Source of the DNA: Acuticoccus sp963704595
Lineage (GTDB): Bacteria > Pseudomonadota > Alphaproteobacteria > Rhizobiales > Amorphaceae
Length of the DNA stretch: 64,000 bases
Assembly (NCBI GenBank): GCA_963704595.1
Contig: OY969922.1
Location: 1,054,001 to 1,118,000 of the forward strand
Reading direction: 5' to 3'
In this document: positions 9,064 through 20,653 of the stretch, piece by piece
How the letters are laid out: every line of letters starts with the position of its first letter
Numbering within the stretch: position 1 is the stretch's first letter
Translations under genes and position numbers: made by a program
Notes under the pieces: model-generated
What the model was told of the DNA's origin: nothing
Database searches by the model: none
What the model saw: the letters and a program-made list of their open reading frames with translations, nothing else

Positions 9064-9991
9064 TGGCCTTCCCCCTCGCCAATGCCGCGTGGCTGCGCGA
9101 ACTGCGCCACGACAAGGCCGCGCTGCTCGGCCTCATCGGCATCACCGCCGTGGTGCTGATGGCAATCTTCGCCCCGCTGCTGGCGCCCTACGATCCGGCA
9201 GCGCAGGACCTGCTCGCCCGGCTCAAGCCGCCGGCATGGTCTGACCGCGGCAGCATGGCCCACATTCTCGGCACTGATCATCTGGGGCGCGACGTGCTGT
9301 CCCGCGTGATTTACGGTGCGCGCATCACCCTGGTGATTGCGGCAACAGTGGTGCTGCTGGCGGGCTCGTTCGGGGTGCTGGTGGGGCTCCTCGCGGGCTA
9401 CCTCGGCGGCCGGGCGGATGGCTGGCTGATGCGCGCTGTGGACGTGCAGATCTCGTTTCCGGGCATCCTCCTCATCCTCCTCATCGTTTCGGTGATCGGG
9501 CCGGGCGTCGTCACGCTGGTGGTGGTGCTCGCCGTCACCAACTGGATGATCTACGCCCGCGTCGTCCGCGGCATCGTCCTCGCTAGCCGGCAGAGCGCCT
9601 ACGTGGAGGCGGCCGAGGTGATCGGCTGCGGCCCCTTGCGCGTCATCGGCCGGCACATCCTGCCCAACCTCACCGCGCCGCTCCTGACGCTGGCGATCCT
9701 CGAATTCACCAACATCGTGCTGGCCGAAGCCGCTGTCTCCTTCCTCGGCCTCGGCGTGCAGCCGCCGGCGACGAGCTGGGGCCTCGATGTCGCCGGCGGA
9801 CGGGATTACGTGTTCATCGCGTGGTGGCTCGTCACCTTTCCCGGCCTTGCCATCGTCATCACCGTCCTCTCCATCAACCTTTTCGCCGGGTGGCTGCGCG
9901 TCACCAACGACCCGCAGGAGCGCGAGAAGCGCTTCGCCCGGCAGGAGGCGAGACGGCAGCAGAGGCGCCCCCTCGCACGGCGGATTGCGCC

Positions 9992-9995
<4 letters not shown>
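9063..9995 (+). CDS. ABC transporter permease, DppC/OppC type
   Basis: A 310-residue inner-membrane permease, the partner of the preceding one. It shows the GTDHLGRDVLSRVIYGAR motif near the N-terminus, several transmembrane helices, the EAA-type coupling loop (YVEAAEVIGCGPLRVI) and the C-terminal ATSWGLDVAGGRDYVF region characteristic of DppC. The ATG at 9063 overlaps the stop of the first permease by one base, and its stop overlaps the following ATPase ATG by four, so translation is coupled throughout. An arginine-rich tail of about 20 residues follows the normal family end. Confidence 0.92.
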
Positions 9996-11955
<1,960 letters not shown>

Positions 11956-12031
11956 CCCCGCGGCTGGTACGCTGACACAAGGCCCCCACCGGGCGCCACC
12001 TCACGCCTGACGACCCCAAGGACGGACCTTC

Positions 12032-14131
12032 ATGAGCTATCGCATCGGCGCGGACATCGGCGGCACCTTCACGGACCTCGTGATGGTCGACGATGCCGGC
12101 ACCGCCTTCCACGTCGCCAAGGTGCTGACGACGCCCGCCGAACCCGACCGCGCGGTGCTGGACGGCGTCGACACCCTTCTGGCCGACAACGGCGTTTCCG
12201 CCGAGGCGGTGGGCCACCTCATCCACGGCACCACGCTGTTCACCAACGCGCTGATCGAGCGCAAGGGCGCGAAGACGGCGCTGATCACCACCCGCGGCTT
12301 CCGCGACGCGGTGGAGATCGCCCGCGAATACCGCTTCGACATGTACGACCTGTGGATGGAGCGGCCCGACCCCATCGCCCCGCGCCATCTCCGGCTCGAA
12401 GTCGACGAGCGCATCCTCGCCGACGGCACGGTGAAGACCGAGCTCGACGAGGCTTCCGTCGAGGCGCTGGTGCCGGTGCTGCGCGAGGCCGGGGTCGAGG
12501 CCGTCGCGGTCTGCCTGCTGCACGCCTACCGCAATGCGGCGCACGAGCAGCGCATCGGCGAGATTCTGGCCGAGAAGCTGCCCGAGGTCGCCGTTTCGCT
12601 GTCTTCGGAGGTGAACCCCGAGATCCGCGAGTACGACCGAGCGTCCACCACGCTCGCCAACGTCTACGTCAAGAAGATCGCCGACGAGTATCTCCACCGG
12701 CTCGAGGAGCGGCTGCGGGGCAAGGGCGTGCCCGGCGCTCTCTACGTGATGCAGAGCCAGGGCGGCGCGTGCGACATCGCCACGGCCACCTCGCTCCCCA
12801 TCCGCCTCGTGGAATCCGGCCCGGCGGCCGGGGCGCTGGCCGCAGCGGCCTACGGCAAGCTGATCGGCGCGAACGACCTGTTGTCGTTCGACATGGGCGG
12901 CACGACGGCGAAGGCCTGCCTCATTCTGGATGGCGAACCTCTGATCGCGCCGGAGTTCGAGGTCGACCGCAAATACCGCTTCAAGAAGGGCTCGGGGCTG
13001 CCGGTAAAGGTGCCGGTGATCGAGATGATCGAGATCGGCGCCGGCGGCGGCAGCCTCGTCACCCGCGATGCTCTCGGCCGCCTGCAGGTCGGCCCGCAGA
13101 GCGCGGGCGCCGTGCCGGGGCCGGTCAGCTATAACCGCGGCGGGACGCAGCCGACGGTGACGGACGCCGATCTCGTGCTCGGCTACCTCGACCCCGCATT
13201 CTTCCTCGGCGGCACCATGGCGCTCGACGTGAACGGCGCGCGCGAGGCGCTTGCGAAGACCGTCGGGGAGCCGCTCGGGATCGACGCAGAGGCGGCCGCA
13301 TGGGGCGTCCACCGACTGGTCAACGAGAACATGGCGTCGGCCGCGCGCATCCACGCCGTGGAGCGCGGCACGGAGGCCGACAAGCTGCCGCTGTTCGCGT
13401 TCGGCGGCGCAGGCCCGGTCCACGCCTTCGGCGTTGCGACCATCCTCGGCTCGCCGCAGGTGGTCTATCCGCTCGGCGCGGGCGTGATGTCGGCCGCCGG
13501 GCTCCTCGCGGCGCCGCTCTCGTTCGATTTCGTCCGCACGATGCCGACGGGGCTGGAGGCGATGGACTGGGGCGCGATCAACGAAGCGCTCGGCGAGATG
13601 GAGGAGGCTGGCCGCAAGGTGATCGGCCGCTCCGTCGCGGCGGACGAGATCAGCTTCCGCCGCACCGCCGACGTGCGCTACCGCCGGCAGGGCTACGACC
13701 TCACCGTCCCGGTACCCGACGGCACGCTGGGGCCGGACTGCGCCGCCGCGATCCAGTCCGCCTTCGAGGACGCCTATCGCGCCATCTACGGCCAGACGCC
13801 GCAGAACGTGGAGCTCGACGTCATCTCCTGGCGCGTCGTCGCCGCCGGCCCCACACCGCGGCTCGTCCTCCCGAACGCCGCGACGGTGGCCGGCGACGCC
13901 ACCGCCGCCATCAAGGGGCACCGCCGGATCTTCCGGGCCGATACCGAGGAGATGGCCGAGGTCGCGGTCTACGACCGCTACGCCCTCGGCGTCGGCGCGA
14001 ACTTCAAGGGCCCCGCCATCGTGGAGGAGCGGGAAAGCACCGTCGTCCTCAACGGGCCGTGCCGCGCCACCGTCGACACCCACGCCAACCTCATCGTCGA
14101 CATGCCGACCAGCGCCAAGGGAGACGCCTGA
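12032..14131 (+). CDS. hyuA: Hydantoinase/oxoprolinase family protein, subunit A
   Basis: A 699-residue protein of the ATP-dependent hydantoinase/5-oxoprolinase/acetone carboxylase superfamily. It begins with the phosphate-binding motif RIGADIGGTFTDLVMVD, continues with the LIHGTTLFTNALIERKG stretch, and carries SFDMGGTTAKACLI and FAFGGAGPVHAFG, all hallmarks of the HyuA/OplA half. It should hydrolyse a cyclic amide (hydantoin, 5-oxoproline or similar) with ATP, together with HyuB, in the cytoplasm. The gene follows the ABC operon closely and overlaps hyuB by one base (TGATG). The family is broad: N-methylhydantoinase, oxoprolinase and acetophenone carboxylase cannot be told apart here. Confidence 0.93.
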   Translation: MSYRIGADIGGTFTDLVMVDDAGTAFHVAKVLTTPAEPDRAVLDGVDTLLADNGVSAEAVGHLIHGTTLFTNALIERKGAKTALITTRGFRDAVEIAREYRFDMYDLWMERPDPIAPRHLRLEVDERILADGTVKTELDEASVEALVPVLREAGVEAVAVCLLHAYRNAAHEQRIGEILAEKLPEVAVSLSSEVNPEIREYDRASTTLANVYVKKIADEYLHRLEERLRGKGVPGALYVMQSQGGACDIATATSLPIRLVESGPAAGALAAAAYGKLIGANDLLSFDMGGTTAKACLILDGEPLIAPEFEVDRKYRFKKGSGLPVKVPVIEMIEIGAGGGSLVTRDALGRLQVGPQSAGAVPGPVSYNRGGTQPTVTDADLVLGYLDPAFFLGGTMALDVNGAREALAKTVGEPLGIDAEAAAWGVHRLVNENMASAARIHAVERGTEADKLPLFAFGGAGPVHAFGVATILGSPQVVYPLGAGVMSAAGLLAAPLSFDFVRTMPTGLEAMDWGAINEALGEMEEAGRKVIGRSVAADEISFRRTADVRYRRQGYDLTVPVPDGTLGPDCAAAIQSAFEDAYRAIYGQTPQNVELDVISWRVVAAGPTPRLVLPNAATVAGDATAAIKGHRRIFRADTEEMAEVAVYDRYALGVGANFKGPAIVEERESTVVLNGPCRATVDTHANLIVDMPTSAKGDA

Positions 14132-15831
14132 TGGCCCTCGACCAGCTCAAACTCGAAGTCCTCTGGAACCGGCTGATCGCCACCGTCAACGAGCAGGCCG
14201 CCGCGCTGATGCGCACGTCCTTCACCTCCATCGTGCGCGAGGCGGGCGACCTGTCGGCCGGCGTGTTCGACCGGCGCGGGCGGATGGTGGCGCAGGCCGT
14301 CACCGGCACGCCCGGCCACATCAACGCCATGGCCACCTGCATGCATCACCTTCTGGATGCACACCCTGTGGACACACTGAACGAGGGCGACGTCCTCATC
14401 ACCAACGATCCGTGGATGACGGCGGGCCAGCTCAACGACATCACGATCATGACGCCGGTCTTCAAGAACGGGCGCTGCGTCGGCTTCTTCGGCAACTGCT
14501 GCCATGCGCTCGACATCGGCGGGCGCGGCCTCTCCGCCGACAGCCGCGAGATTTTTGAAGAAGGCCTCCAGATCCCGATCCTCAAGCTCTACGACGCGGG
14601 CAAGCCCAACGAGACGCTGTACGCGCTCCTCAAGGCCAACGTGCGCACGCCGGAAGAGGTGATGGGCGACCTCCACAGCCAGGTGGTCGGCAACGAGGTC
14701 GGCGCGCGCCAGCTCCTCGCCTTCATGGCCGACTTCGACCTCGACGACATCGAGGAGGTGGCCGACGCCATCGTGGAGCGCTCCGAGGCCGCGATGCGCG
14801 ACCGGATCGCGGCGCTGCCCGACGGCACCTATGGCTTCGAGATGATGACTGACGGCTTCGACACGCCGATCAGGCTCGTCTGCACCATCACCATCGCCGG
14901 CACCGAGCTGACGGTGGACTACGAAGGCACCTCGGATGCGGTGGACCGGGGCATCAACGTCGCGCTTAACTACAGCGCGGCCTACACCACCTACGGCATC
15001 AAGTGCGCGATCTCGCCGGATATTCCCAACAACGAGGGGAGTTTCAGGCCGGTGAAGGTGACCGCGCCGCTGGGCTCCATCCTCAACTGCCAGCACCCCA
15101 GCCCCGTCGCGGGCCGCCACCTCGTCGGCCACTTCCTCCCCAGCCTCGTGTTTGGCGCGCTGGAGGAGATCCTGCCCGAGAAGGTGATGGCGGCGAGCTT
15201 CGATGCCCTGTGGGATTCGCAGGTCTACGGCGACCGGCCCGAGGGCGGGCGCTTTGCCTATGTGTGGTTCGCGGCTGGCGGCGTCGGCGCGATCCACGGG
15301 CGGGACGGGATGTCGGCGACGGCATTCCCCTCGGCCATCGCGGGCGTCCAGTCGGAGATGATCGAGGCGCTGGTGCCGATCTTCATCGCCAAGCGCGAGC
15401 TGGTCGCCGATTCCGGCGGGGCAGGGCGGTGGCGCGGGGGGCTCGCGCAGTCGTTCACGCTGGGCGTGCGCGGCGGCAAGCCGTTTACGTTCTCGGGCCT
15501 CTACGACCGGATGCACCATGCGGCGGCGGGCCTCGCGGGCGGGCAGCCCGGCGCGGTGGGCAAGATCACCACCCGCTCCGGCGATCCGCTGCGGGCAAAG
15601 ACCCGCAACACGCTCCCCGGTGACGAGGAGGTGACGCTGGAACTCCCCGGCGGCGGCGGCTACGGCAATCCGTTCGAGCGGCCGGCCGAGAGCGTGCGCG
15701 CCGACGTCGAGGCGGGTTATGTCACGGCCGAGCGGGCGCGATCGGACTATGGCGTCGCGATCGACGGCAAGTCGCTCGCCATCGACGAGGCGGAGACCGC
15801 GCGGCTGCGCGCGGCGATGGCGGCGGCGTAG
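14131..15831 (+). CDS. hyuB: Hydantoinase/oxoprolinase family protein, subunit B
   Basis: A 566-residue HyuB/OplB protein. Typical stretches are the start LEVLWNRLIATVNEQAAAL, the SFTSIVREAGDLSAGVFD run, GHINAMATCMHHLL, ITNDPWMTAGQLNDI, and the C-terminal SGGAGRWRGGLAQ and LPGGGGYGNPFERP motifs. It works as the partner of HyuA in opening a cyclic amide bond. Translation is coupled to hyuA. Only 5 bases separate its stop from the stop of the convergent LysR gene. There is no hyuC-type amidohydrolase next to it; hydrolases further along the window could take the later steps. Confidence 0.93.
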   Translation: MALDQLKLEVLWNRLIATVNEQAAALMRTSFTSIVREAGDLSAGVFDRRGRMVAQAVTGTPGHINAMATCMHHLLDAHPVDTLNEGDVLITNDPWMTAGQLNDITIMTPVFKNGRCVGFFGNCCHALDIGGRGLSADSREIFEEGLQIPILKLYDAGKPNETLYALLKANVRTPEEVMGDLHSQVVGNEVGARQLLAFMADFDLDDIEEVADAIVERSEAAMRDRIAALPDGTYGFEMMTDGFDTPIRLVCTITIAGTELTVDYEGTSDAVDRGINVALNYSAAYTTYGIKCAISPDIPNNEGSFRPVKVTAPLGSILNCQHPSPVAGRHLVGHFLPSLVFGALEEILPEKVMAASFDALWDSQVYGDRPEGGRFAYVWFAAGGVGAIHGRDGMSATAFPSAIAGVQSEMIEALVPIFIAKRELVADSGGAGRWRGGLAQSFTLGVRGGKPFTFSGLYDRMHHAAAGLAGGQPGAVGKITTRSGDPLRAKTRNTLPGDEEVTLELPGGGGYGNPFERPAESVRADVEAGYVTAERARSDYGVAIDGKSLAIDEAETARLRAAMAAA

Positions 15832-15836
15832 GCGGC

Positions 15837-16796
15837 TTACGGCTCCGGCAGGGCGAACTCCAGCCAGTCGAGGTTGGTGCCGGAGCCTGCAATGGTGCCG
15901 GCCGCCCCGCACGCCGCGATGGAGCGGACGATGGTGGCGGCGGCCGGAGACAGCCCCACCTCCTCGCGCCAGAGGGCGGCGATGGTGCGCCCGATCTCCG
16001 GGTCCACCAGCAGCCGGTGGGTCAGCCGCGAGTGATCGTCGCGCGGCAGCGCGATGCCGGGCAGCGCCGTGACGCCGACGCCCTGCTGGATATAGCCGTT
16101 GACGGTCGCAAGGTTGGACAGCTCCGCCACGATGTTGAAGTCGACCTCGGGCTGGCCACTCATCTCATCGACCACGTCGCGGATGGCGGTGTCCGCGCTC
16201 ATCATGATGAAGGGGTGGCGCGACAGTTCGTGCCACGTCATCCGTGGCGCGGTTTCCAGCGGGTGGCCGCGGGGGAACACGGCGTGGAACCGGTCCCGCG
16301 CCATCTCGACGAACGCCAGCTCCTCGCCGGGGCCGGGGGTGCTGCCAAGGCCTAGATCGGCCTCGCCGGAGCGCACAGCCTCCTTGATCTGCCGCATCCG
16401 CATGTCCCGCACCTCGATGGTGATGCCGGGGTAGATGTCGGTGTTCATGGCGAGCACCGGGGGCATCAGGCGCCACGCCAGCGACGGGACACAGGCGACC
16501 ACCACGCGCCCCCTGCGGCGGGCGACGAGGTCCTCGATGTCGTGGGCCATGGCGTCGAGGCCCGCGAGCAGCGCGCGCGCCTGCGGCAGCAGGCTGAGGC
16601 CGACGGCGGTGAGGTGCACCTTGCGCGTCGTCCGCACGAAGAGGGGCGCGCCCACCTCGGCCTCCAGCTGGCGTACGCTCTGGCTGAGCGCAGGCTGCGA
16701 CAGCCCCAGCGAGGCCGCCGCCGCCACGAAGCTCCCATGCTCGGCGACGGCAATGAAGATCCGCAGCTGCCGGAGCGTGAGGTTGGCGGGTTTCAT
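15837..16796 (-). CDS. LysR-family transcriptional regulator
   Basis: A 319-residue LysR regulator. Residues 1-65 form the winged HTH (LTLRQLRIFIAVAEHGSFVAAAASLGLSQ in two parts, then PALSQSVRQLEAEVGAPLF); the rest is the periplasmic-binding-like effector domain. Its ATG overlaps the stop of the ring-opening amidohydrolase upstream by 4 bases, so both come from one minus-strand transcript starting in the 17879-18089 region. It is convergent with hyuB. A role in controlling the amidohydrolase and the divergent ABC operon is inferred from position only. Confidence 0.92.
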   Translation of the reverse strand: MKPANLTLRQLRIFIAVAEHGSFVAAAASLGLSQPALSQSVRQLEAEVGAPLFVRTTRKVHLTAVGLSLLPQARALLAGLDAMAHDIEDLVARRRGRVVVACVPSLAWRLMPPVLAMNTDIYPGITIEVRDMRMRQIKEAVRSGEADLGLGSTPGPGEELAFVEMARDRFHAVFPRGHPLETAPRMTWHELSRHPFIMMSADTAIRDVVDEMSGQPEVDFNIVAELSNLATVNGYIQQGVGVTALPGIALPRDDHSRLTHRLLVDPEIGRTIAALWREEVGLSPAAATIVRSIAACGAAGTIAGSGTNLDWLEFALPEP

Positions 16797-17878
16797 GAGG
16801 CCCTGTAGATGACTGCGAGCGGGCCGCCGCCGTCCGGCCCCTGGTGCTCTGCGCCGCCGGAGACGAAGATTTCCGCGTGGCCGACCAGCCCCGCCAGAAC
16901 GCCGGCGACGAAGCCGCGCGCGTGCCGGGTCGGCGAAATGTCGGAATCGTCCAGCATCGTGTGGCGGTGGCCCCGCAGGCGCCCGGTCGAGGACGGCTCC
17001 GCCTTGGCGAGCACCGCGATGACCCTCATCCGGGCATCGCTGCTCAGGAATGCATCATTCGAGAGGCCGGTCCGGGCGAAGATGCCGGCAAGGGCACGGC
17101 CGTCGGCGGCGTCTTCCATCACCGCGTGGTCGATCCGGCACGGCCCGCGCCACGACGGGGCGTGGCCGAGCACGACGATCTCGTTGGCCATCAGCTCGAT
17201 GCCGGCAGAGGCGCTGGCCCGCCCGCTGTAGAGCGAGCGGTCGGTGGTGATGGCGCCGTCCGGGACGTCCTCGATCTCGCCGAGCGCCAACGCCACCCCG
17301 AGCGATGCCGCGCCGCGCGAAAACCCCATGGACTTCAGCGTGTCCGCCGTCGCGACCGTGGCGCCCCGGGCGGCGGCGGCAGCGGTGCGTTCGGCGGTGA
17401 TCAGCGGGCACTTCACCTGGACGAAGTGGACATCCTCGACGCGGGCGATGCCGGCGCGCGCCATCGCCGTGCGCACGCCGTCCGCCACCAGCTCGACCTG
17501 CGCCTTGCGGCCGATCTCCTCCGGCAGCAGGTCGCGCGTGGTGTGGACGCCGATCGCGAGGGCGTTCTCGCCGGGGCCGTCGTCGGGCAGGGCCTCGAAT
17601 ACCAGCCAGTGCGGGGCAAGGGCGCCCTCGGTGCCGCCGGACATCACCATCGCGATCTCGGCAACGGCATCCGCCGGCAGATGCGCGCCCAGCATCAGCC
17701 GCAGCGACTGGACCGCGAACGCCCGCGTGAAATCGTTGACGCAGCCGTTGCCCTCGGTCTTGGCGAAGATCGCCCTGATCGCGGCCGGGTCGATCTCGCC
17801 GCCGGTGATGGCGGCGCTGATGGGCGCGGTGTCGTCCGGCGCGGACATCGACAGGCGGGTGACCCTGGCTCGCGGCAT
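16793..17878 (-). CDS. Ring-opening amidohydrolase (cyanuric acid amidohydrolase/barbiturase family)
   Basis: A 361-residue protein, the usual size of AtzD/TrzD/barbiturase enzymes (about 355-370). It has the three-repeat layout of the family with its conserved elements: MVMSGGTEGALAPH, then the repeat-2 SLYSGRASASAGIELMANE, and near the C-terminus VFVSGG-type EIFVSGGAEHQGPDGGG. These enzymes hydrolyse the cyanuric acid or barbituric acid ring with a Ser-Lys pair and no zinc. The start is the ATG at 17878 (MPRARVTRL). The stop overlaps the LysR start. Which ring compound is the substrate cannot be settled by eye. Confidence 0.9.
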   Translation of the reverse strand: MPRARVTRLSMSAPDDTAPISAAITGGEIDPAAIRAIFAKTEGNGCVNDFTRAFAVQSLRLMLGAHLPADAVAEIAMVMSGGTEGALAPHWLVFEALPDDGPGENALAIGVHTTRDLLPEEIGRKAQVELVADGVRTAMARAGIARVEDVHFVQVKCPLITAERTAAAAARGATVATADTLKSMGFSRGAASLGVALALGEIEDVPDGAITTDRSLYSGRASASAGIELMANEIVVLGHAPSWRGPCRIDHAVMEDAADGRALAGIFARTGLSNDAFLSSDARMRVIAVLAKAEPSSTGRLRGHRHTMLDDSDISPTRHARGFVAGVLAGLVGHAEIFVSGGAEHQGPDGGGPLAVIYRAS

Positions 17879-18089
17879 AAATCCAGATCTCTCTCTCGTG
17901 GTCGGAAGCGGCGCGTATCTTGCTGGCGGAGTGAGGCGCACCGGCAAGATCGTGTGCGGCATGAACCGTGCCGAAGCATGAAACTGCTGCCGGCTGGCAA
18001 GAAATTGAATTCCGCTGGTATACAGTTTGCAGGTCGGCTGACTATGATCCTGCGCAGCGGTCATGGTTTTCACAGGGAGTGAGCAGAGC
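17879..18089. promoter_or_regulatory. Divergent promoter region with a TGGTATACAG half-palindrome
   Basis: This 211-base spacer separates the minus-strand amidohydrolase-LysR unit from the plus-strand ABC operon, so it should hold both promoters. It is less GC-rich than its surroundings. At 18016-18025 is tggtatacag, whose core gtatac is a perfect palindrome of the kind bound by GntR/FCD regulators; a LysR site could also be here. AGGGAG precedes the ATG at 18090. Confidence 0.4.
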
Positions 18090-19664
18090 ATGAAGCGAAC
18101 GATCCTCAACCTTTCGACGGCGGCGATCGCGCTCGTCGCGGCGAGCGCGGCCTCGGCCGAAACGCTGCGCTGGGCCAACGACGGTGACGTCCTCACCCTC
18201 GACCCCTACGCACACACCGAAAGCCTGACGTCCGCCTTCCTGCACCACATCTACGAGCCCTTGGTGCGCCGCGACGCCAACCTCGAGTTCGAGCCGGCGC
18301 TCGCCACCGAGTGGGAACTCGTCGAGCCGACCCGCGCGCGCTTTCACCTGCGCGAAGGCGTCACCTTCCACAACGGCAACCCGTTCACCGCCGACGACGT
18401 GGTCGCCTCCGTCGAGCGCATGATCGACCCCGACTCCCGCGCCCGCGGCAACCTCTCCGCCGTCACCGCCGCAGAGAAGGTGGACGACTACACCGTCGAC
18501 CTCATCCTCACGGGCCCGACGCCGCTCCTGCTGAACGACCTCTCCGGCATCTTCATCATGGACAAGGAGTGGATGGAGGAGCACGACGCGCTGAAGCCCG
18601 GCAACACCTCCACCGGCGCCGTCACCTACGCGTCCGACCATGCGATGGGCACCGGCCCCTTCAAGCTCGAAAGCCGCACGCCCGACGCCAAGACCGTCCT
18701 GACCGCCAACGAAGACTGGTGGGACACGCCCAAGCACAACATCGACACGCTGGAATTCACCCCGATCAGCTCCGACGCCACCCGCGTCGCCGCGCTGCTG
18801 TCGGGCGAAGTCGACGTCATCACCCCGGCGCCGCTGCAGGACGCCGACCGGATCGACGCGGCGGACGGCGTCACCACCATCCAGAACCCCTCGCTGCGCA
18901 CCATCATGCTCGGCCTCAACGTCGGCGACGACGAGCTCGACGCGGCGCCCGGCTCCGGCTTCAACCCGCTGAAGGACCTCAAGGTCCGCAAGGCGCTGTG
19001 GCAGGCCATCGACATGGAGGCGATCGCCGCCAAGGTGATGCGCGGCAAGGCGCGGATCGCCGGCCTGATGATTGCCCCGCCCATCGCCGGCTACGTGGCG
19101 GAAGACGACGTGAAGCCGCCCTACGACATGGACGCCGCCAAGGCGCTCCTTGCCGAGGCAGGCTACGCCGACGGCTTCACCATGGGCCTCGACTGCTCGA
19201 ACGACCGCTACGTCAACGACGAGGAACTGTGCCTCGCAATCGCCTCGATGTGGAAGAATCTCGGCATCGACGTGAAGCTGACGACCCAGACCAAGGGCAA
19301 CCACTTCCCCAAGGTCGATAACGGCGAGACCGACGCCTACCTCATCGGCTGGGCAACCCTTCCGGCAATGGACGGCTACAGCCCGATCCGCGCCATGCTG
19401 GCGACCCGCGGCGACGACGCCGGCGGCAACAACCCCAACGGCTTCTCCAACGCGCGGATGGACGAGATCGACGCCCTCGCCTCGCAGGAGACCGACGAGC
19501 CGAAGCGGCTGGAGCTGATCGCCGAGGCGATGCGGATCGCGCGCGACGAGGTCGCCTACATTCCGCTTCACCAGCAGCCGCTGGCATGGGCGGCGCGTGA
19601 CAACGTCGACCTCATCCAGTTCCCGGACGACTACTTCCGGGCCTGGCACTACAAGGTCAACTGA
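18090..19664 (+). CDS. ABC transporter substrate-binding protein (SBP_bac_5 family)
   Basis: A 524-residue exported binding protein. Signal peptide: KRTILNLSTAAIALVAAS, cleavage after ASA about residue 24. Mature start ETLRWANDGDVLTLDPYA, then FHLREGVTFHNGNPFTADDV and MGTGPFKLESRTPDAKTV, all family-5 motifs. The ATG at 18090 is chosen because AGGGAG lies upstream and the signal peptide then starts properly; an in-frame ATG 27 bases earlier would precede it with polar residues. First gene of a second peptide-type ABC operon (to 24675) that ends with an ATZ/TRZ-type hydrolase, so the ligand is probably an amide, amine or N-heterocycle. Confidence 0.93.
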   Translation: MKRTILNLSTAAIALVAASAASAETLRWANDGDVLTLDPYAHTESLTSAFLHHIYEPLVRRDANLEFEPALATEWELVEPTRARFHLREGVTFHNGNPFTADDVVASVERMIDPDSRARGNLSAVTAAEKVDDYTVDLILTGPTPLLLNDLSGIFIMDKEWMEEHDALKPGNTSTGAVTYASDHAMGTGPFKLESRTPDAKTVLTANEDWWDTPKHNIDTLEFTPISSDATRVAALLSGEVDVITPAPLQDADRIDAADGVTTIQNPSLRTIMLGLNVGDDELDAAPGSGFNPLKDLKVRKALWQAIDMEAIAAKVMRGKARIAGLMIAPPIAGYVAEDDVKPPYDMDAAKALLAEAGYADGFTMGLDCSNDRYVNDEELCLAIASMWKNLGIDVKLTTQTKGNHFPKVDNGETDAYLIGWATLPAMDGYSPIRAMLATRGDDAGGNNPNGFSNARMDEIDALASQETDEPKRLELIAEAMRIARDEVAYIPLHQQPLAWAARDNVDLIQFPDDYFRAWHYKVN

Positions 19665-19681
19665 GCGAAAGGGCGGCGGGC

Positions 19682-20653
19682 ATGCTCGTCTTCATCGTCC
19701 GCCGCCTCGCGCAGGCGCTGGTGGTGATCTTCGCGATCGCCATCATCTCCTTCGTGATGTTCCGCTACGTCGGCGACCCCGTGGCGACCATGTCGCGCGA
19801 GGACGCGTCCGTCACCGAGCGCGCCGAATTGCGCGCCAGGCTGGGCCTCGACCAGCCGGTGATCGTCCAGTTCGGCGTATTCGTCTCGCGCCTTGCGCAG
19901 GGCGACCTCGGCATTTCCTATCGCAACCAGCGCCCCGTGGCGGACATGATCGCCGAGCGGCTCCCCGCCACGCTGGAGCTCGTCTTCGTCGCGACGCTGC
20001 TCTCGCTCGCCATCGGGATTCCGCTCGGCGTCATCACCGCCGTCCACCGGACGGGGTGGCTCGCGACCACGGTCCAGTCGGTCTCGCTGGTCGGCATCTC
20101 GGTGCCGACATTCGTGACCGGCATCATGCTGATCCTCGTCTTCTCGGTTACGCTGCGATGGCTGCCCTCGTTCGGGCGCGGCGACACGGTGGACCTCGGC
20201 TGGTGGACGACCGGGCTCCTCACCGTCAGCGGCCTCAAGGCGCTTGTGCTGCCGTCCGTCACCCTCGCGCTCTACCAGATGACGCTCATCATGCGCCTGG
20301 TGCGGGCTGAGATGATCGAGATCCTGTCGTCCGACTACATCCGCTTCGCCCGCTCGCGCGGCCTGCCGGCGCGGTCGATCCACTACCGGCTCGCGCTGAA
20401 GAACGGGCTGATTCCGGTCATCACCATCACGGGGATGCAGATCGGCGGCCTGATCGCCTTCGCGGTGGTGACGGAGACCGTCTTCCAGTGGCCGGGCCTC
20501 GGTCTCCTCTTCATCCAGGCGGTGTCGTTCGCGGACGTGCCGGTGATGGCGGCCTACCTCCTCTTCGTCGGCCTCCTGTTCGTGACCCTCAACGCGCTGG
20601 TCGACATCACCTACCTTCTCGTCGATCCCCGCCTCAGAACCGCAAAGCCATGA
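19682..20653 (+). CDS. ABC transporter permease, DppB/OppB type
   Basis: A 323-residue inner-membrane permease starting MLVFIVRRLAQALVVIFA. Family elements are RLGLDQPVIVQFGVFVSRLA, the coupling loop FARSRGLPARSIHY, VTETVFQWPGLGLLFIQAV and the ending TYLLVDPRLR. It lies 17 bases after the binding protein and its stop overlaps the next gene by 4 bases. The frame is intact, unlike its counterpart in the first ABC operon. Confidence 0.93.
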   Translation: MLVFIVRRLAQALVVIFAIAIISFVMFRYVGDPVATMSREDASVTERAELRARLGLDQPVIVQFGVFVSRLAQGDLGISYRNQRPVADMIAERLPATLELVFVATLLSLAIGIPLGVITAVHRTGWLATTVQSVSLVGISVPTFVTGIMLILVFSVTLRWLPSFGRGDTVDLGWWTTGLLTVSGLKALVLPSVTLALYQMTLIMRLVRAEMIEILSSDYIRFARSRGLPARSIHYRLALKNGLIPVITITGMQIGGLIAFAVVTETVFQWPGLGLLFIQAVSFADVPVMAAYLLFVGLLFVTLNALVDITYLLVDPRLRTAKP

